Below the pieces are notes generated by a model. That model did no database searches. It saw only the letters and a program-made list of their open reading frames with translations, and had not been told where the DNA came from. Below are positions 9,112 to 17,064 of a stretch of 64,000 bases of DNA, piece after piece. The number at the start of each line of letters is the position of its first letter. Positions within the stretch are counted from its first letter, which is position 1. Source of the DNA: Bordetella genomosp. 12 (GTDB taxonomy: Bacteria > Pseudomonadota > Gammaproteobacteria > Burkholderiales > Burkholderiaceae_B); assembly GCF_002261355.1 (NCBI RefSeq), contig NZ_NEVU01000001.1, positions 558,001 to 622,000 on the forward strand. Reading direction: 5' to 3'. The translations under genes and the position numbers were made by a program.

Positions 9112-10347
9112 ATGTCCCTGGTGACACGCTGCCCGCATTGCGCCACTGCCTTCAAGGTGGTCGCCGATCAATTGCGGGTGCGCAATGGATTGGTGCGCTG
9201 CGGCGTTTGCAATACCGTATTCGATGGCCGCGCCTGCCTGGTGACCCCGGGCGAACCCGACGCGGCCAATCGGCCGCCGTTGCCGGTGGTCGAGCAGGCG
9301 ATCGTGCTGCCGGCCTGGCAAGCGGCGGCGGCCCCCGTGCTGCCCGAGCCGCAACCGCAGCCTGAACCCGAGCCCGAGCCCGAGCCCGAGCCGCCGGCCC
9401 CGCGCGCCGAGGCGCCCGCGGTGCTGCGCACCCGGCAGGCCATGCGCGAGGCGCGGCCGCCCGAGGACGTTCCTGAGGACGTGCCGGAGGACATCTCCGA
9501 GGACGAGGAGGACGATCGCGAGCCGCCGCAGGCCGACGCGGCGCAAGCCTTCGGCCCGGCGCCGGCCGAGGCGGCCGACTCCCAGGCCTGGCGCGCGACC
9601 TTCCGTGGCGAACGCCGTGACGACGCGCCGCCGAGCTGGCGCATCAGCGCCGAACCGCAAGTCTGGCGCCGGGTGGCGCGTGAGCCCGGCTTGAGCGCCG
9701 ACGCCGACGATGCGCGGCGCGATGAACCCACCTGGGACGACGAAGACGGGCCCCTGGTCCCCGGCGAGCGGCGTACCCGGTATTCCAGCGCCACCGACAG
9801 CGGCCGCACGCCGCCCGAGTTTCTCGACGATGACCGGCAACGCTCGCGCGGGCTGGGCCGCCGGCTCTGGGCCGTGGCTTGCCTGCTGGCGCTGGTGGCG
9901 CTTGGCTTGCAGTTGCTCTATGTGCAGCGCAGCGCCGTGGCGACCAGCCTGCCGTGGCTGCGGCCGGTGCTGGAGGCGGCTTGCAAACCCCTGGGTTGCA
10001 CGGTGGGCTACGCGCGCCGGCTCGAGCGCATCGCCATTACGTCCTCGTCCCTGCGCACGCCGCAGGGCGCGGCGGCCAGCGCCGCGCAAGGGCGTGCGCC
10101 GATGGTGCTCAACGTGGTCATGCGCAATCGTTACGACAAACCCCAGCCCTGGCCCGCCCTGGTCCTGGAGTTGACCGATATTTCAGATACCGTGGTGGCA
10201 CGCAAGGTGCTCATGCCCCAGGATTACCTCGATCCCGCCCAGGCCGCCGGGCCTTTCGGCGCGGGCGCCGAGGTCACGCTGGCGGTGCCCATCGAGATCC
10301 AGGGCATCAATGTCAACGGTTACCAACTCGATAAATTTTTCCCCTGA
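9112..10347 (+). CDS. zinc-ribbon / DUF3426 membrane protein
   Basis: The 411-residue protein starts with an MJ0042-type zinc ribbon (TRCPHCATAFKV and VRCGVCNTVFDG, four cysteines in two CxxC pairs). A long acidic, proline-rich linker follows, with a Pro-Glu run near residues 80-95 and an acidic stretch near 118-140. There is one transmembrane segment (about 252-272, LWAVACLLALVALGLQLLYV) and a C-terminal DUF3426 domain (about 275-405). Proteins of this type often sit next to prmA in betaproteobacteria; their function is unknown. The zinc ribbon is predicted cytoplasmic and DUF3426 periplasmic. Confidence 0.85.
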   Translation: MSLVTRCPHCATAFKVVADQLRVRNGLVRCGVCNTVFDGRACLVTPGEPDAANRPPLPVVEQAIVLPAWQAAAAPVLPEPQPQPEPEPEPEPEPPAPRAEAPAVLRTRQAMREARPPEDVPEDVPEDISEDEEDDREPPQADAAQAFGPAPAEAADSQAWRATFRGERRDDAPPSWRISAEPQVWRRVAREPGLSADADDARRDEPTWDDEDGPLVPGERRTRYSSATDSGRTPPEFLDDDRQRSRGLGRRLWAVACLLALVALGLQLLYVQRSAVATSLPWLRPVLEAACKPLGCTVGYARRLERIAITSSSLRTPQGAAASAAQGRAPMVLNVVMRNRYDKPQPWPALVLELTDISDTVVARKVLMPQDYLDPAQAAGPFGAGAEVTLAVPIEIQGINVNGYQLDKFFP

Positions 10348-10356
10348 AGGATGACC

Positions 10357-11298
10357 ATGGCTTCTTCTGTGCTGGTATGCGGTTCGATGGCGTTCGACAC
10401 CATCGCGGTCTTTGAAGGCCACTTCAAGGATCACATCCTGCCCGATCGCATCCAATCGCTGAGCGTGTCCTTTCTGGTTCCTGGCATGCGCAAGGAATAT
10501 GGCGGCTGCGCCGGCAACATCGCCTACAACATGAAGTTGCTGGGCGGCCAACCGGTGCCGGTGGCCACGGTGGGCGAGGATTCGGGCGACTATCTCGAAC
10601 GCCTGGGCGGCCTGGGCATCGACATCAGCCGCGTCAAGACCGTGCCTGGCACGTTCACCGCGCAGTGCTTCATCACCACCGATCTGGACGACAACCAGAT
10701 CACGGCCTTCCACCCGGGCGCGATGGCCTTTTCGGCCCAGAACGACCTGAGTCAGGCCGACGCGGCCTGGGCCATCGTTGCGCCCGACGCCAAAGAGGGC
10801 ATGTTCGCCCATGCGCAGGCGCTGGCCGCGCGCGGCATCCCCTTCATCTTCGATCTCGGCCAGGCCATGCCGCTGTTTGACGGCGCCGACCTCGAGCGCA
10901 TGCTCGGCCTGTGCCAGGCATTGACGGTCAACGATTACGAAGCCAGCGTGGTCGAGCAGCGCACCGGCCGCAAGATGGCCGAGATTGCCCGCAGCTTGCG
11001 TGCGGTGATCGTGACGCGCGGCGCCCAGGGCGCCACGCTTTACACCGATGGCCAGGAAATCCAGATCGAACCGGTGCAGGCTGCCGAGGTGGTCGATCCC
11101 ACCGGTTGCGGTGATGCGCACCGTGCCGGCCTGCTCTATGGCTTGATCGCTGGCTGGAGCTGGGCCGACAGCGCGCGGCTGGCCAACCTGATGGGCGCCA
11201 TCAAGATCGCGTCGCGGGGCCCGCAGAATCATGCGCCGGCGCGCGAGGAGATCAGCCGCCGCCTGCAACAGGCCTACGGGCTGGCCTTGCCGGCCTGA
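10357..11298 (+). CDS. PfkB-family kinase, adenosine-kinase-like
   Basis: A protein of about 313 residues with the ribokinase fold. KEYGGCAGNIAYNMKLLGG is the substrate-lid/GG region. CFITTDLDDNQITAFHPGAM and the C-terminal DPTGCGDAHRAGLLYG (from about residue 247) carry the anion hole and the catalytic Asp. The DPTGxGDAxRAG form resembles bacterial adenosine kinases more than the usual DTTGAGD of sugar kinases, so adenosine phosphorylation to AMP is the best guess. ATGs occur at 10351 and 10357. The GAAGGA sequence at 10345-10351 is better spaced for 10357. The gene nearly abuts the DUF3426 gene. Confidence 0.78.
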   Translation: MASSVLVCGSMAFDTIAVFEGHFKDHILPDRIQSLSVSFLVPGMRKEYGGCAGNIAYNMKLLGGQPVPVATVGEDSGDYLERLGGLGIDISRVKTVPGTFTAQCFITTDLDDNQITAFHPGAMAFSAQNDLSQADAAWAIVAPDAKEGMFAHAQALAARGIPFIFDLGQAMPLFDGADLERMLGLCQALTVNDYEASVVEQRTGRKMAEIARSLRAVIVTRGAQGATLYTDGQEIQIEPVQAAEVVDPTGCGDAHRAGLLYGLIAGWSWADSARLANLMGAIKIASRGPQNHAPAREEISRRLQQAYGLALPA

Positions 11299-11470
11299 GC
11301 CACGGGCAGCGGCTCGGGCGCCGCTGGCCGGGCGTGCTTTTATACTGTGGGCAGGGCGCCGGGCCCGCATGACTGATTTTTTGGTTGCACCCTGTTTCTC
11401 GCCTGGCAACGAAACCTGTTGCGGGGGAGTATTATCGAATGTGTCGGTACATCCCGATCGAGGAGTCTCA

Positions 11471-11974
11471 ATGAGCACAACTATTTCTTCGTCTGTTTCG
11501 GCTGGCCGTATCGCCCGCGGAATCGCCGTGGTGACCCTGGCTGCTGGCATGGTGACGTTGGCCGGTTGCGCCAACCGCAGTGCGTCGGCCGGTGTTTACA
11601 GCTACGACCAGGCTCAGCGCGAGCAGATCGTTCGCACGGGCACGGTGACGGGCGTGCGCCCGATCACCATCCAGAATGAAAAGTCCAGCGGTGTCGGTCT
11701 GGTGGCCGGCGGTGCCCTGGGCGGCGTGGCGGGTAACGCCATCGGCGGCGGCACGGGCCGCGCCATCGCCACCGTCGGCGGTGCCCTGCTGGGCGCGCTG
11801 GCCGGCAACGCCGTTGAAAACCAGGTCGGCAAGAACTCCGGCTACGAAATCACGGTTCGCCTGGATAACGGCGAAACCCGTGTCGTGGCCCAGGAAGCCG
11901 ACGTGCCGGTCAGCGTTGGCCAGCGCGTGCAGGTCATCAGCGGCAGCGGCCCGACCCGCGTCGTGCCCTACTAA
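11471..11974 (+). CDS. SlyB/Pcp-like glycine-zipper outer membrane lipoprotein
   Basis: A 167-residue lipoprotein with a signal peptide and lipobox LAGC (Cys about residue 33). A glycine-zipper 2TM domain follows (about residues 72-115, GVGLVAGGALGGVAGNAIGG), then a C-terminal beta domain with VRLDNGETRVVAQEADVPVS. It resembles the SlyB/Pcp lipoproteins of the outer membrane, induced in enterobacteria by envelope stress. The frame is open far upstream, but the ATG at 11471 behind GAGGAGT is the only start that gives a signal peptide. A strong terminator follows. Confidence 0.88.
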   Translation: MSTTISSSVSAGRIARGIAVVTLAAGMVTLAGCANRSASAGVYSYDQAQREQIVRTGTVTGVRPITIQNEKSSGVGLVAGGALGGVAGNAIGGGTGRAIATVGGALLGALAGNAVENQVGKNSGYEITVRLDNGETRVVAQEADVPVSVGQRVQVISGSGPTRVVPY

Positions 11975-11998
11975 GCCGCTTGCGGCCGCAGGGCTAGA

Positions 11999-12034
11999 AA
12001 CACCCCCCGGGCGGCAGCGCCCGGGGGGTGTTTT
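11999..12034 (+). terminator. rho-independent terminator after the lipoprotein gene
   Basis: AACACCCCCCGGGCG (11999-12013) pairs perfectly with CGCCCGGGGGGTGTT (12018-12032), a 15-bp stem with a four-base loop, followed by a short T run. It ends the 11471 gene and separates it from the dlt-like operon. Confidence 0.85.
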
Positions 12035-12044
12035 ACTTGGCAAA

Positions 12045-12100
12045 GGGCCCCGGCGCCGCCGCGGTGTTGCGGTATTTCAACAGCGGCGGCGCAGGGGCCC
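12045..12100. repeat. long inverted repeat upstream of the dlt-like operon
   Basis: GGGCCCC (12045-12051) plus GCGCCGCCGC (12053-12062) pair with GCGGCGGCGC (12083-12092) plus GGGGCCC (12094-12100). This makes a 17-bp stem with one internal mismatch and a loop of about 20 bases. A-rich sequence follows. It is a second, separate hairpin after the terminator at 11999 and stands about 110 bases before dltC. Confidence 0.7.
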
Positions 12101-12103
12101 AAA

Positions 12104-12148
12104 AAATTTCAGAAATTTCAGAACAGAGTCAGTATCCCTTGGTATAGT
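12104..12148 (+). promoter_or_regulatory. candidate dltC promoter with 9-bp tandem repeat
   Basis: AAATTTCAG occurs twice in tandem (12104-12112 and 12113-12121), followed by a -10-like TATAGT at 12143-12148. A -35 at 17-bp spacing (AGAACA) is weak, so an activator bound at the repeat is plausible. The repeat contains TTTCAGA, loosely like the heptamers bound by BvgA in Bordetella, but this is only a resemblance. Confidence 0.4.
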
Positions 12149-12211
12149 CGCGCTGCTAACTCCGGGGGGCGGGGGTAATCGGCCTTAACAGGCTGCGCGG
12201 CAACATAGACT

Positions 12212-12448
12212 ATGCACACTGAGCAAGAACTCCATACCCGTATCGCCGAGATCGTTGAATCGATCGTTCTGAAAAAAGTTACCGTCGATACACCCCTGAT
12301 CGCATCTGGCCTGGTCGATTCTCTGGCCGCGGTGGATATCACGCTGGCCGTCGAGTCAGAGTACGGCTGTAGCATTCCGGCTCCGGAAATCGCCGAGCAC
12401 ATGCAGTCGGTCCGCACGCTCGCCGGCTATGTCGCTGCCCATACGTAA
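12212..12448 (+). CDS. dltC: D-alanyl carrier protein (DltC-like)
   Basis: A 78-residue acyl carrier protein. GLVDSLAAVD places the phosphopantetheine-bearing serine at residue 37, and the rest is a four-helix ACP (VESEYGCSIPAPEIAEHMQSVRTLAGYV). In Dlt systems DltA charges D-alanine onto this carrier and DltB takes it across the membrane step. The carrier function is inferred from the operon with DltD, DltB and DltA homologues. The reported Bordetella dra locus has the same components. dltD starts 20 bases before its stop, so translation is coupled. Confidence 0.85.
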   Translation: MHTEQELHTRIAEIVESIVLKKVTVDTPLIASGLVDSLAAVDITLAVESEYGCSIPAPEIAEHMQSVRTLAGYVAAHT

Positions 12449-13604
12449 TACCCGGCTGCTGTCGCATATCGCTGCGGCACTCACGGCCTGTGTATTGGCC
12501 ATGGCGTTTTATTGGGTAGCAGATCGTTTTCTGGACAGCAATGTCCAGCCGATCTCCAACGCGCCGTCGGTCACGGACAACTATCTGCCCAATCTGGGAC
12601 CGGACTGGGGCACGCAGCATGTCAACCTGAACCGGCTGTCTCGCGCCTTGAGCGACGGCACGCTCGTGGTGCTGGGCTCCTCCGAGTTGTCCAGCCATGA
12701 CTTGCGCTTCGTGCCGTATCACTTTTTCCCGCGCGAACTGAAAGTGCCGACGCTGGCCTACGGCCACGCCATGTTCCAGTCGTACGGCATCGTCAGTGTG
12801 CTGGAATCGGTGGCCGACTCGCTCACGCCCAATACGCGCCTGGTGGTGATGATCTCGCCGGCCTGGTTTGCCTCGGGCGGGCAGTTGCCGCGCTCTGCGT
12901 TCGCCGAACACGTCACCGGCCCGGTCTGGGACCGGCTGTGGAATCGCCAGGCGACCCGCGAGCAGATGCAAACCTGGATCAGCGACAACGCCAACTGGGG
13001 CTTGCTGTGGTTGTTGGCCAATGGGCAGGTGTCGGAGTTCAAAGACAAAGTCGCGGCCTGGTGGCATGCGCGCAGTCAGCCGCAGCTCGACATGCCGCGC
13101 AGCGCCCTGGCCGTGCCGGCGCACAAATTCGTGAGCTGGCCATCGTCGGCCCGGCTGTCCGGCCAGCACTGGAGCGAGCTGATCGATCAGGCGACCGATG
13201 TCGAGCGCGAGTTGGGCAGCAAGAATCCCTACGATGTGCGCGACGACTACTACGAAAAGTACTTGGCCATGCTGCCTTCGCCGGCGCGTAATGAGTTTCC
13301 GGATGTCCCGCCCATGACCCGCCCCGAGCTGGGTGATCTGGCGCGCGTCATGGCCTTGTTGCAGCAGCGTAAAGTCCGGGCCTATTTCGTCATCCAGCCC
13401 TTCAATCCCAAGCTCATTCTGGACGTCGAGCGCTTCGATCCGGTGGTCACGGCCATCATGGGCATGTGCGAGCGTTACGACATGGGTTGCCTGGATCTCT
13501 ACAGTATTCCCTTCCAGCCCGGCATGGTGCGTGATGACATGCACCTGGCCGAAGTGGGTTGGGCCTTGGCCGATAGAGGCATTGCGGAGTTCTTCTCGCG
13601 ATGA
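12429..13604 (+). CDS. dltD: DltD-like extracytoplasmic acyl (D-alanyl) transferase
   Basis: The 391-residue protein has one N-terminal transmembrane helix (about residues 11-30) and an extracytoplasmic SGNH/GDSL-like domain. VLGSSELSSHD provides the nucleophile serine (about S85). DDMHL near residues 369-373 provides the Asp-x-x-His of the catalytic triad, as in DltD. DltD moves D-alanine to the final envelope acceptor. In a Gram-negative cell the acceptor cannot be lipoteichoic acid; an outer-membrane component was reported for the B. pertussis dra locus. The start overlaps dltC by 20 bases and the stop overlaps the microprotein start (ATGA). Confidence 0.85.
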   Translation: MSLPIRNTRLLSHIAAALTACVLAMAFYWVADRFLDSNVQPISNAPSVTDNYLPNLGPDWGTQHVNLNRLSRALSDGTLVVLGSSELSSHDLRFVPYHFFPRELKVPTLAYGHAMFQSYGIVSVLESVADSLTPNTRLVVMISPAWFASGGQLPRSAFAEHVTGPVWDRLWNRQATREQMQTWISDNANWGLLWLLANGQVSEFKDKVAAWWHARSQPQLDMPRSALAVPAHKFVSWPSSARLSGQHWSELIDQATDVERELGSKNPYDVRDDYYEKYLAMLPSPARNEFPDVPPMTRPELGDLARVMALLQQRKVRAYFVIQPFNPKLILDVERFDPVVTAIMGMCERYDMGCLDLYSIPFQPGMVRDDMHLAEVGWALADRGIAEFFSR

Positions 13605-13726
13605 AGCGTTTCTTCTGGCATCTTTGCCTCTATCTTGGCCTGATCCTGGTCTTCATCCTGCAAGCGCAGCCCACCACGGGCAGCGGCGGGCCGATCAAGG
13701 TCGAATTCCAGTACCAGCAGTTCTGA
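13601..13726 (+). CDS. dltX: DltX-like membrane microprotein with C-terminal acyl-shuttle motif
   Basis: A 41-residue reading frame starts in an ATGA overlap with dltD and ends eight bases before dltB. It has a basic N-terminus (MKRFFWH), one hydrophobic helix (LCLYLGLILVFIL, about residues 8-20), a short Gly/Thr/Pro linker and the C-terminus EFQYQQF. The last six residues, FQYQQF, fit the F-x-Y-x-x-F hexapeptide of Gram-positive DltX. There the tyrosine accepts D-alanine from the MBOAT protein DltB and hands it to DltD. Position, length, topology (C-terminus outside) and motif all agree. I know of no annotation of this gene. The function is inferred, but the match of four independent properties is strong. 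Confidence 0.82.
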   Translation: MKRFFWHLCLYLGLILVFILQAQPTTGSGGPIKVEFQYQQF

Positions 13727-13733
13727 GCCGGCC

Positions 13734-14861
13734 ATGGAACTGTTCGGTAGCCTGAGTTTCTTCGGCGGCGCCATCATCGGCGGCCTGGGCCTGTTGATTT
13801 ATCGTTCGTTGGCCGCGCCCTGGCGGCTGGGCTATCGTCACGTCATCGCGGCCTTGTCGGTGCTGATCTGGCTGGCGGTCTTCGGCGTGCGTCCCTGGCA
13901 GCCGGCGGCGCTGTACGCCATTGCCGGCGCCGCGTTGTGGGCCAACCGCCGCGGCTGGATCCCCACGTGGGTCGCCGTGATCGTGACCATGACGCCGCTG
14001 CTGCTGGTCAAGACTGGCGCGACCCATCTGCCCGCCATGTTGGGGCTGTCGTTCGCGACCTTCCGCGCCATCGATGTGCTGTTGTTTGCGCACCGCGATG
14101 AGCGTCTGTCGCCGCTCGATTACTTCATTTATCTGTTCTTCCCGCTGACCCTGCTGGCCGGCCCCATGTACCGGTGGCGCAGCTTTCAGGCAGACCTCCG
14201 GCGCGGCTACGATGGGGTCACGCTCGACACCTGGCTCAGCGGCCTGGAGCTCACTTTACTGGGCATCATCCAGAAGTTCGGGCTGGCCGAAGCCATCTGG
14301 CGCTATGGCCTGTCCACGCTGGACGCGCACGACTACTCCTTCACCGGGGTGGTGTCCAACGCGACGCTCTACAGTTTTTATCTGTTCTTCGACTTTGCCG
14401 GCTACAGCAATATGGCCATCGGCATCGGCATGTTGTTTGGTTTCGTGCTGCCGACCAACTTCCGCAATCCGCTGGCCAGCGCCAACCCGCAGGATTTCTG
14501 GCGGCGCTGGCATATCAGTCTGTCGGAATGGCTGCGCGACGTGGTCTTCATGCCCATTTACAAAGCCCTGGCCAAGACCGCGTTCTTCGGTCGCCACCGG
14601 CTGGCCGCGCAGAACATCGGCATCTTTGCCACGCTGCTGGCCATGGGCATCTGGAACGGCCTGACCTGGCACTACGTCGTCAGCGGCCTGATGTTCGGCG
14701 CCTATTCCGTGGGTCACAACCTGCTTATCAATGCGGCTCGCACCCGCCCCGCGCTGGCGGCCTGGCTGGGGCGTGGCTGGGTCAAGTTCGCCGGCCGCAT
14801 CATCACGCTCATCCTGGCCGCGCTGGCGCTTTATGTCTTCAGCGGTCGTAGCCCGATCTGA
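13734..14861 (+). CDS. dltB: DltB-like MBOAT O-acyltransferase
   Basis: A 375-residue polytopic membrane protein of the MBOAT family. FYLFFDFAGYSNMAIGIGML and FWRRWHISLSEWLRDVVFMP are the family signatures, and the catalytic histidine is H313 in WNGLTWHYVVSGLMFG. DltB moves the D-alanyl group from carrier DltC to an extracytoplasmic acceptor, now thought to be the DltX tyrosine. It lacks an FxYxxF C-terminus of its own (it ends SGRSPI), consistent with the separate microprotein encoded just upstream. Slightly shorter than Gram-positive DltB (about 400). Confidence 0.9.
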   Translation: MELFGSLSFFGGAIIGGLGLLIYRSLAAPWRLGYRHVIAALSVLIWLAVFGVRPWQPAALYAIAGAALWANRRGWIPTWVAVIVTMTPLLLVKTGATHLPAMLGLSFATFRAIDVLLFAHRDERLSPLDYFIYLFFPLTLLAGPMYRWRSFQADLRRGYDGVTLDTWLSGLELTLLGIIQKFGLAEAIWRYGLSTLDAHDYSFTGVVSNATLYSFYLFFDFAGYSNMAIGIGMLFGFVLPTNFRNPLASANPQDFWRRWHISLSEWLRDVVFMPIYKALAKTAFFGRHRLAAQNIGIFATLLAMGIWNGLTWHYVVSGLMFGAYSVGHNLLINAARTRPALAAWLGRGWVKFAGRIITLILAALALYVFSGRSPI

Positions 14862-14872
14862 GTCCTCCTGCC

Positions 14873-16309
14873 ATGCGTTTTGATCTGAATACTTTCGAAT
14901 TCGTCGCGTCGGCGCGTGCGCCGCAAGCGCTGGCCGTCTCGGGCTCGGACGGCGATCTGAGCTGGGAGCAACTGGCGCAGGCCGCCGCGGACTGGGTCGA
15001 GCGGGCCCGCGCGCAAGGCATCGCGGCCGATGTGCCGGTGGTCGTCTACGGGCACAAACAGACCGCGTTTTTCGTGGCCATGGTGGGCGCGTTGATGCTG
15101 GGGGCGCCTTTCGTGCCCGTCGACACTATTTACCCGACGGAGCGCCTGCGCCGCATCGTCGAGATCGTCGGGGCCGGCGCCGTCTACGACGCCGGGACGG
15201 ATCGCTTCGAGGCGGGTGCGCCGCAGCCTCGCGCGCTGGATGAAAAAGGGCTGGCCTATGTGATCTTCACCTCGGGCAGCACGGGAGACCCCAAGGGCGT
15301 GCAGATCGGCCGCGAGAGCGTGGCGCTGCTGGGTGTGTGGCTGGGCACTTTCGGCCTGGGAGAGGCGCCGGTCTTCATGAATCAGGCGCCTTTTAGCTTC
15401 GACCTGTCGATGTACGAGGTCTTCGGCGCCCTGGCGCTGGGCGGCGCTTGCGTGCTGAGCGCGCGGGAGCAGATCGCCGCGCCCGCCGAGTGGTATGCGC
15501 GTCTGGCTGCGCATGGCATCAGCTGCTGGGTGTCGACGCCATCGTTCGCGCATCAGCAATTGGTCAATCGCGATTTTTCGCCCGCGACCTTGCCGGCGCT
15601 GGATACGTTTCTGTTTTGCGGTGAGCCGCTGACCGTCGCACTGGCCAAAAAATTGCGCCAGCGTTTTCCGCAGGCCCGCATCATCAATACCTATGGCCCG
15701 ACCGAGGCCACGGTGGCCACCACGGCCATCGTCGTCGACGACGCCGTGATTGCCGCGCACGATCCGCTGCCCATCGGCTACGCCAAGCCGGATTCGCGCG
15801 TCTATGTGCAAGACGGCGAGCTGTGCATCGTGGGCGACCACGTCATGCGCGGCTATCTCAACCGTCCCGACCTGAACGCCACGAAATGCTTCCGCGATGC
15901 CGACGGCCGCCGCGGCTTTCGCACCGGCGATCTGGGTGAAGAGGGCGAGGCAGGCTTGCTGTTTTGCCGCGGCCGCATGGATGACCAGATCAAGCTCAAC
16001 GGCTATCGCATCGAGCTGTCCGAGATCGATGCGGCCTTGCACGGGCTGGCTGGCGTGCGTGGCGGCGCCTGCGCCGTATTGCGCCGCCCGGATGGCACGG
16101 CCGTGCGGCTGATTGGTTTTCTGGATGCCGAGGTGGCGGCGCCGGCCTATGCCAGCGAGGCGGCTCAAGCGGATTGGAAGCGCTTGCTGGCCGAGCGGCT
16201 GCCGCCGTATATGGTGCCCTCGGAGCTGGTGGTGTGCCCGGCCTTGCCGGTCTCCAATAATCACAAGACCGACCGCAAGAAGCTGCTGGAAATCTACGCC
16301 GGCCTCTGA
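14873..16309 (+). CDS. dltA: D-alanine:carrier-protein ligase (DltA-like adenylation enzyme)
   Basis: A 478-residue AMP-forming adenylation enzyme. FTSGSTGDPKG near residue 133 is the P-loop, NTYGPTEATVAT is motif A5, FRTGDLG is A7, and the C-terminal catalytic lysine is about K465 in NHKTDRKK. The size and the lack of other domains match DltA, which activates D-alanine and loads it on DltC. D-alanine specificity is inferred from the operon. It is the last gene of dltC-D-X-B-A, an order that differs from Gram-positive dltXABCD, and is followed by a terminator. Confidence 0.87.
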   Translation: MRFDLNTFEFVASARAPQALAVSGSDGDLSWEQLAQAAADWVERARAQGIAADVPVVVYGHKQTAFFVAMVGALMLGAPFVPVDTIYPTERLRRIVEIVGAGAVYDAGTDRFEAGAPQPRALDEKGLAYVIFTSGSTGDPKGVQIGRESVALLGVWLGTFGLGEAPVFMNQAPFSFDLSMYEVFGALALGGACVLSAREQIAAPAEWYARLAAHGISCWVSTPSFAHQQLVNRDFSPATLPALDTFLFCGEPLTVALAKKLRQRFPQARIINTYGPTEATVATTAIVVDDAVIAAHDPLPIGYAKPDSRVYVQDGELCIVGDHVMRGYLNRPDLNATKCFRDADGRRGFRTGDLGEEGEAGLLFCRGRMDDQIKLNGYRIELSEIDAALHGLAGVRGGACAVLRRPDGTAVRLIGFLDAEVAAPAYASEAAQADWKRLLAERLPPYMVPSELVVCPALPVSNNHKTDRKKLLEIYAGL

Positions 16310-16314
16310 AGTGA

Positions 16315-16340
16315 AACAAGGCGCCGTCAGGCGCCTTGTT
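16315..16340. terminator. bidirectional hairpin between dltA and yggT
   Basis: AACAAGGCGCC (16315-16325) pairs with GGCGCCTTGTT (16330-16340) around a GTCA loop. The arms end in TT on one strand and AA on the other. It lies between two convergent genes and probably ends both transcripts, although T runs are short. Confidence 0.6.
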
Positions 16341-16355
16341 GCTATCCGGCTGGCC

Positions 16356-16910
16356 TCAGATGCCGCCGTAAGAAAGGCGGGTGAGCATCATGGCGGCGAT
16401 TTGGGCCAGGATGAGCAGCACCAGCGGGGAGAAATCGATCGCCGTGCGCGGCAGAATGCGGCGGATGGGGTCAAGCAGCGGGGCGGTCAGCGTCTGCAGC
16501 AGCGCCATCAGCGGCGACATGGGGTTGATCCACGACAGCACCGCCTGGATCAAGGTCAGCCACACGATGAGATTGAGTGCCCAGCGCATCTCGGTAAACA
16601 GCGCGGTCAGCAGGATGCGCGGCAGCGCACTGGCCGGCGGCAGCATGCCCATGGTGACCAGGATGACCAGCAGGAAAAACACCAGCGCGGCCAGCCAGGC
16701 CGCGAACAGGCTGGTCCAGTCGATGCTGCCGGTGGCGGGAATCACTCGCCGCAAAGGCAGGATGAGCCAATTGGTGGATTGGTAGATGGCCCGGGCCAGG
16801 GGATTGAAGGGGTGCAGCCGCACCGCGTGCATCCAGGCCCGCAACAGCAGGGCCGCCCCAAAGAGCGTGAACAGGATGTCGATGAGAAAACGCAGGATAT
16901 CGCCGATCAT
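16356..16910 (-). CDS. yggT: YggT family membrane protein
   Basis: The 184-residue integral membrane protein has two copies of the YggT unit. Each has hydrophobic helices around a short basic motif (NWLILPLRRVIPATG and TAPLLDPIRRILPRTA). The length equals the two-repeat proteobacterial form. YggT proteins are linked to osmotic tolerance and cell-division-associated membranes, but no biochemical role is established. It stands alone, convergent with dltA. Confidence 0.87.
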   Translation of the reverse strand: MIGDILRFLIDILFTLFGAALLLRAWMHAVRLHPFNPLARAIYQSTNWLILPLRRVIPATGSIDWTSLFAAWLAALVFFLLVILVTMGMLPPASALPRILLTALFTEMRWALNLIVWLTLIQAVLSWINPMSPLMALLQTLTAPLLDPIRRILPRTAIDFSPLVLLILAQIAAMMLTRLSYGGI

Positions 16911-17006
16911 GGACTATCTACCAAAAGTAACGCGTTCTATTGTCGCATGGTGCTTGTGAAAACCATGTGGCTTTCATTGCGTTGGCGGCACGATGCTTGG
17001 GGCATG

Positions 17007-17038
17007 AAAAAGCCGCCCGACTTGCGTCAGGCGGCTTG
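17007..17038 (-). terminator. rho-independent terminator of the histone-like gene
   Basis: Read on the minus strand, AAGCCGCC (17037-17030) and GGCGGCTT (17017-17010) form the stem, followed by a T run (17010-17007). It lies 27 bases beyond the stop of the 17065 gene. Confidence 0.75.
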
Positions 17039-17064
17039 ATGCCTACCTCAGGCTGGCGAGTCCC

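Noticed and set aside
9360-9400. Repeated Pro-Glu codons as a possible DNA repeat element
   Set aside because: It is an in-frame acidic, proline-rich linker of the DUF3426 protein, common in membrane-spanning proteins.
6235-10089. A 1284-codon open frame on the minus strand
   Set aside because: It runs antisense through accB, accC, prmA and the DUF3426 gene, all with clear family motifs. High GC creates long antisense open frames; its translation is His/Arg/Gly-rich with no domain.
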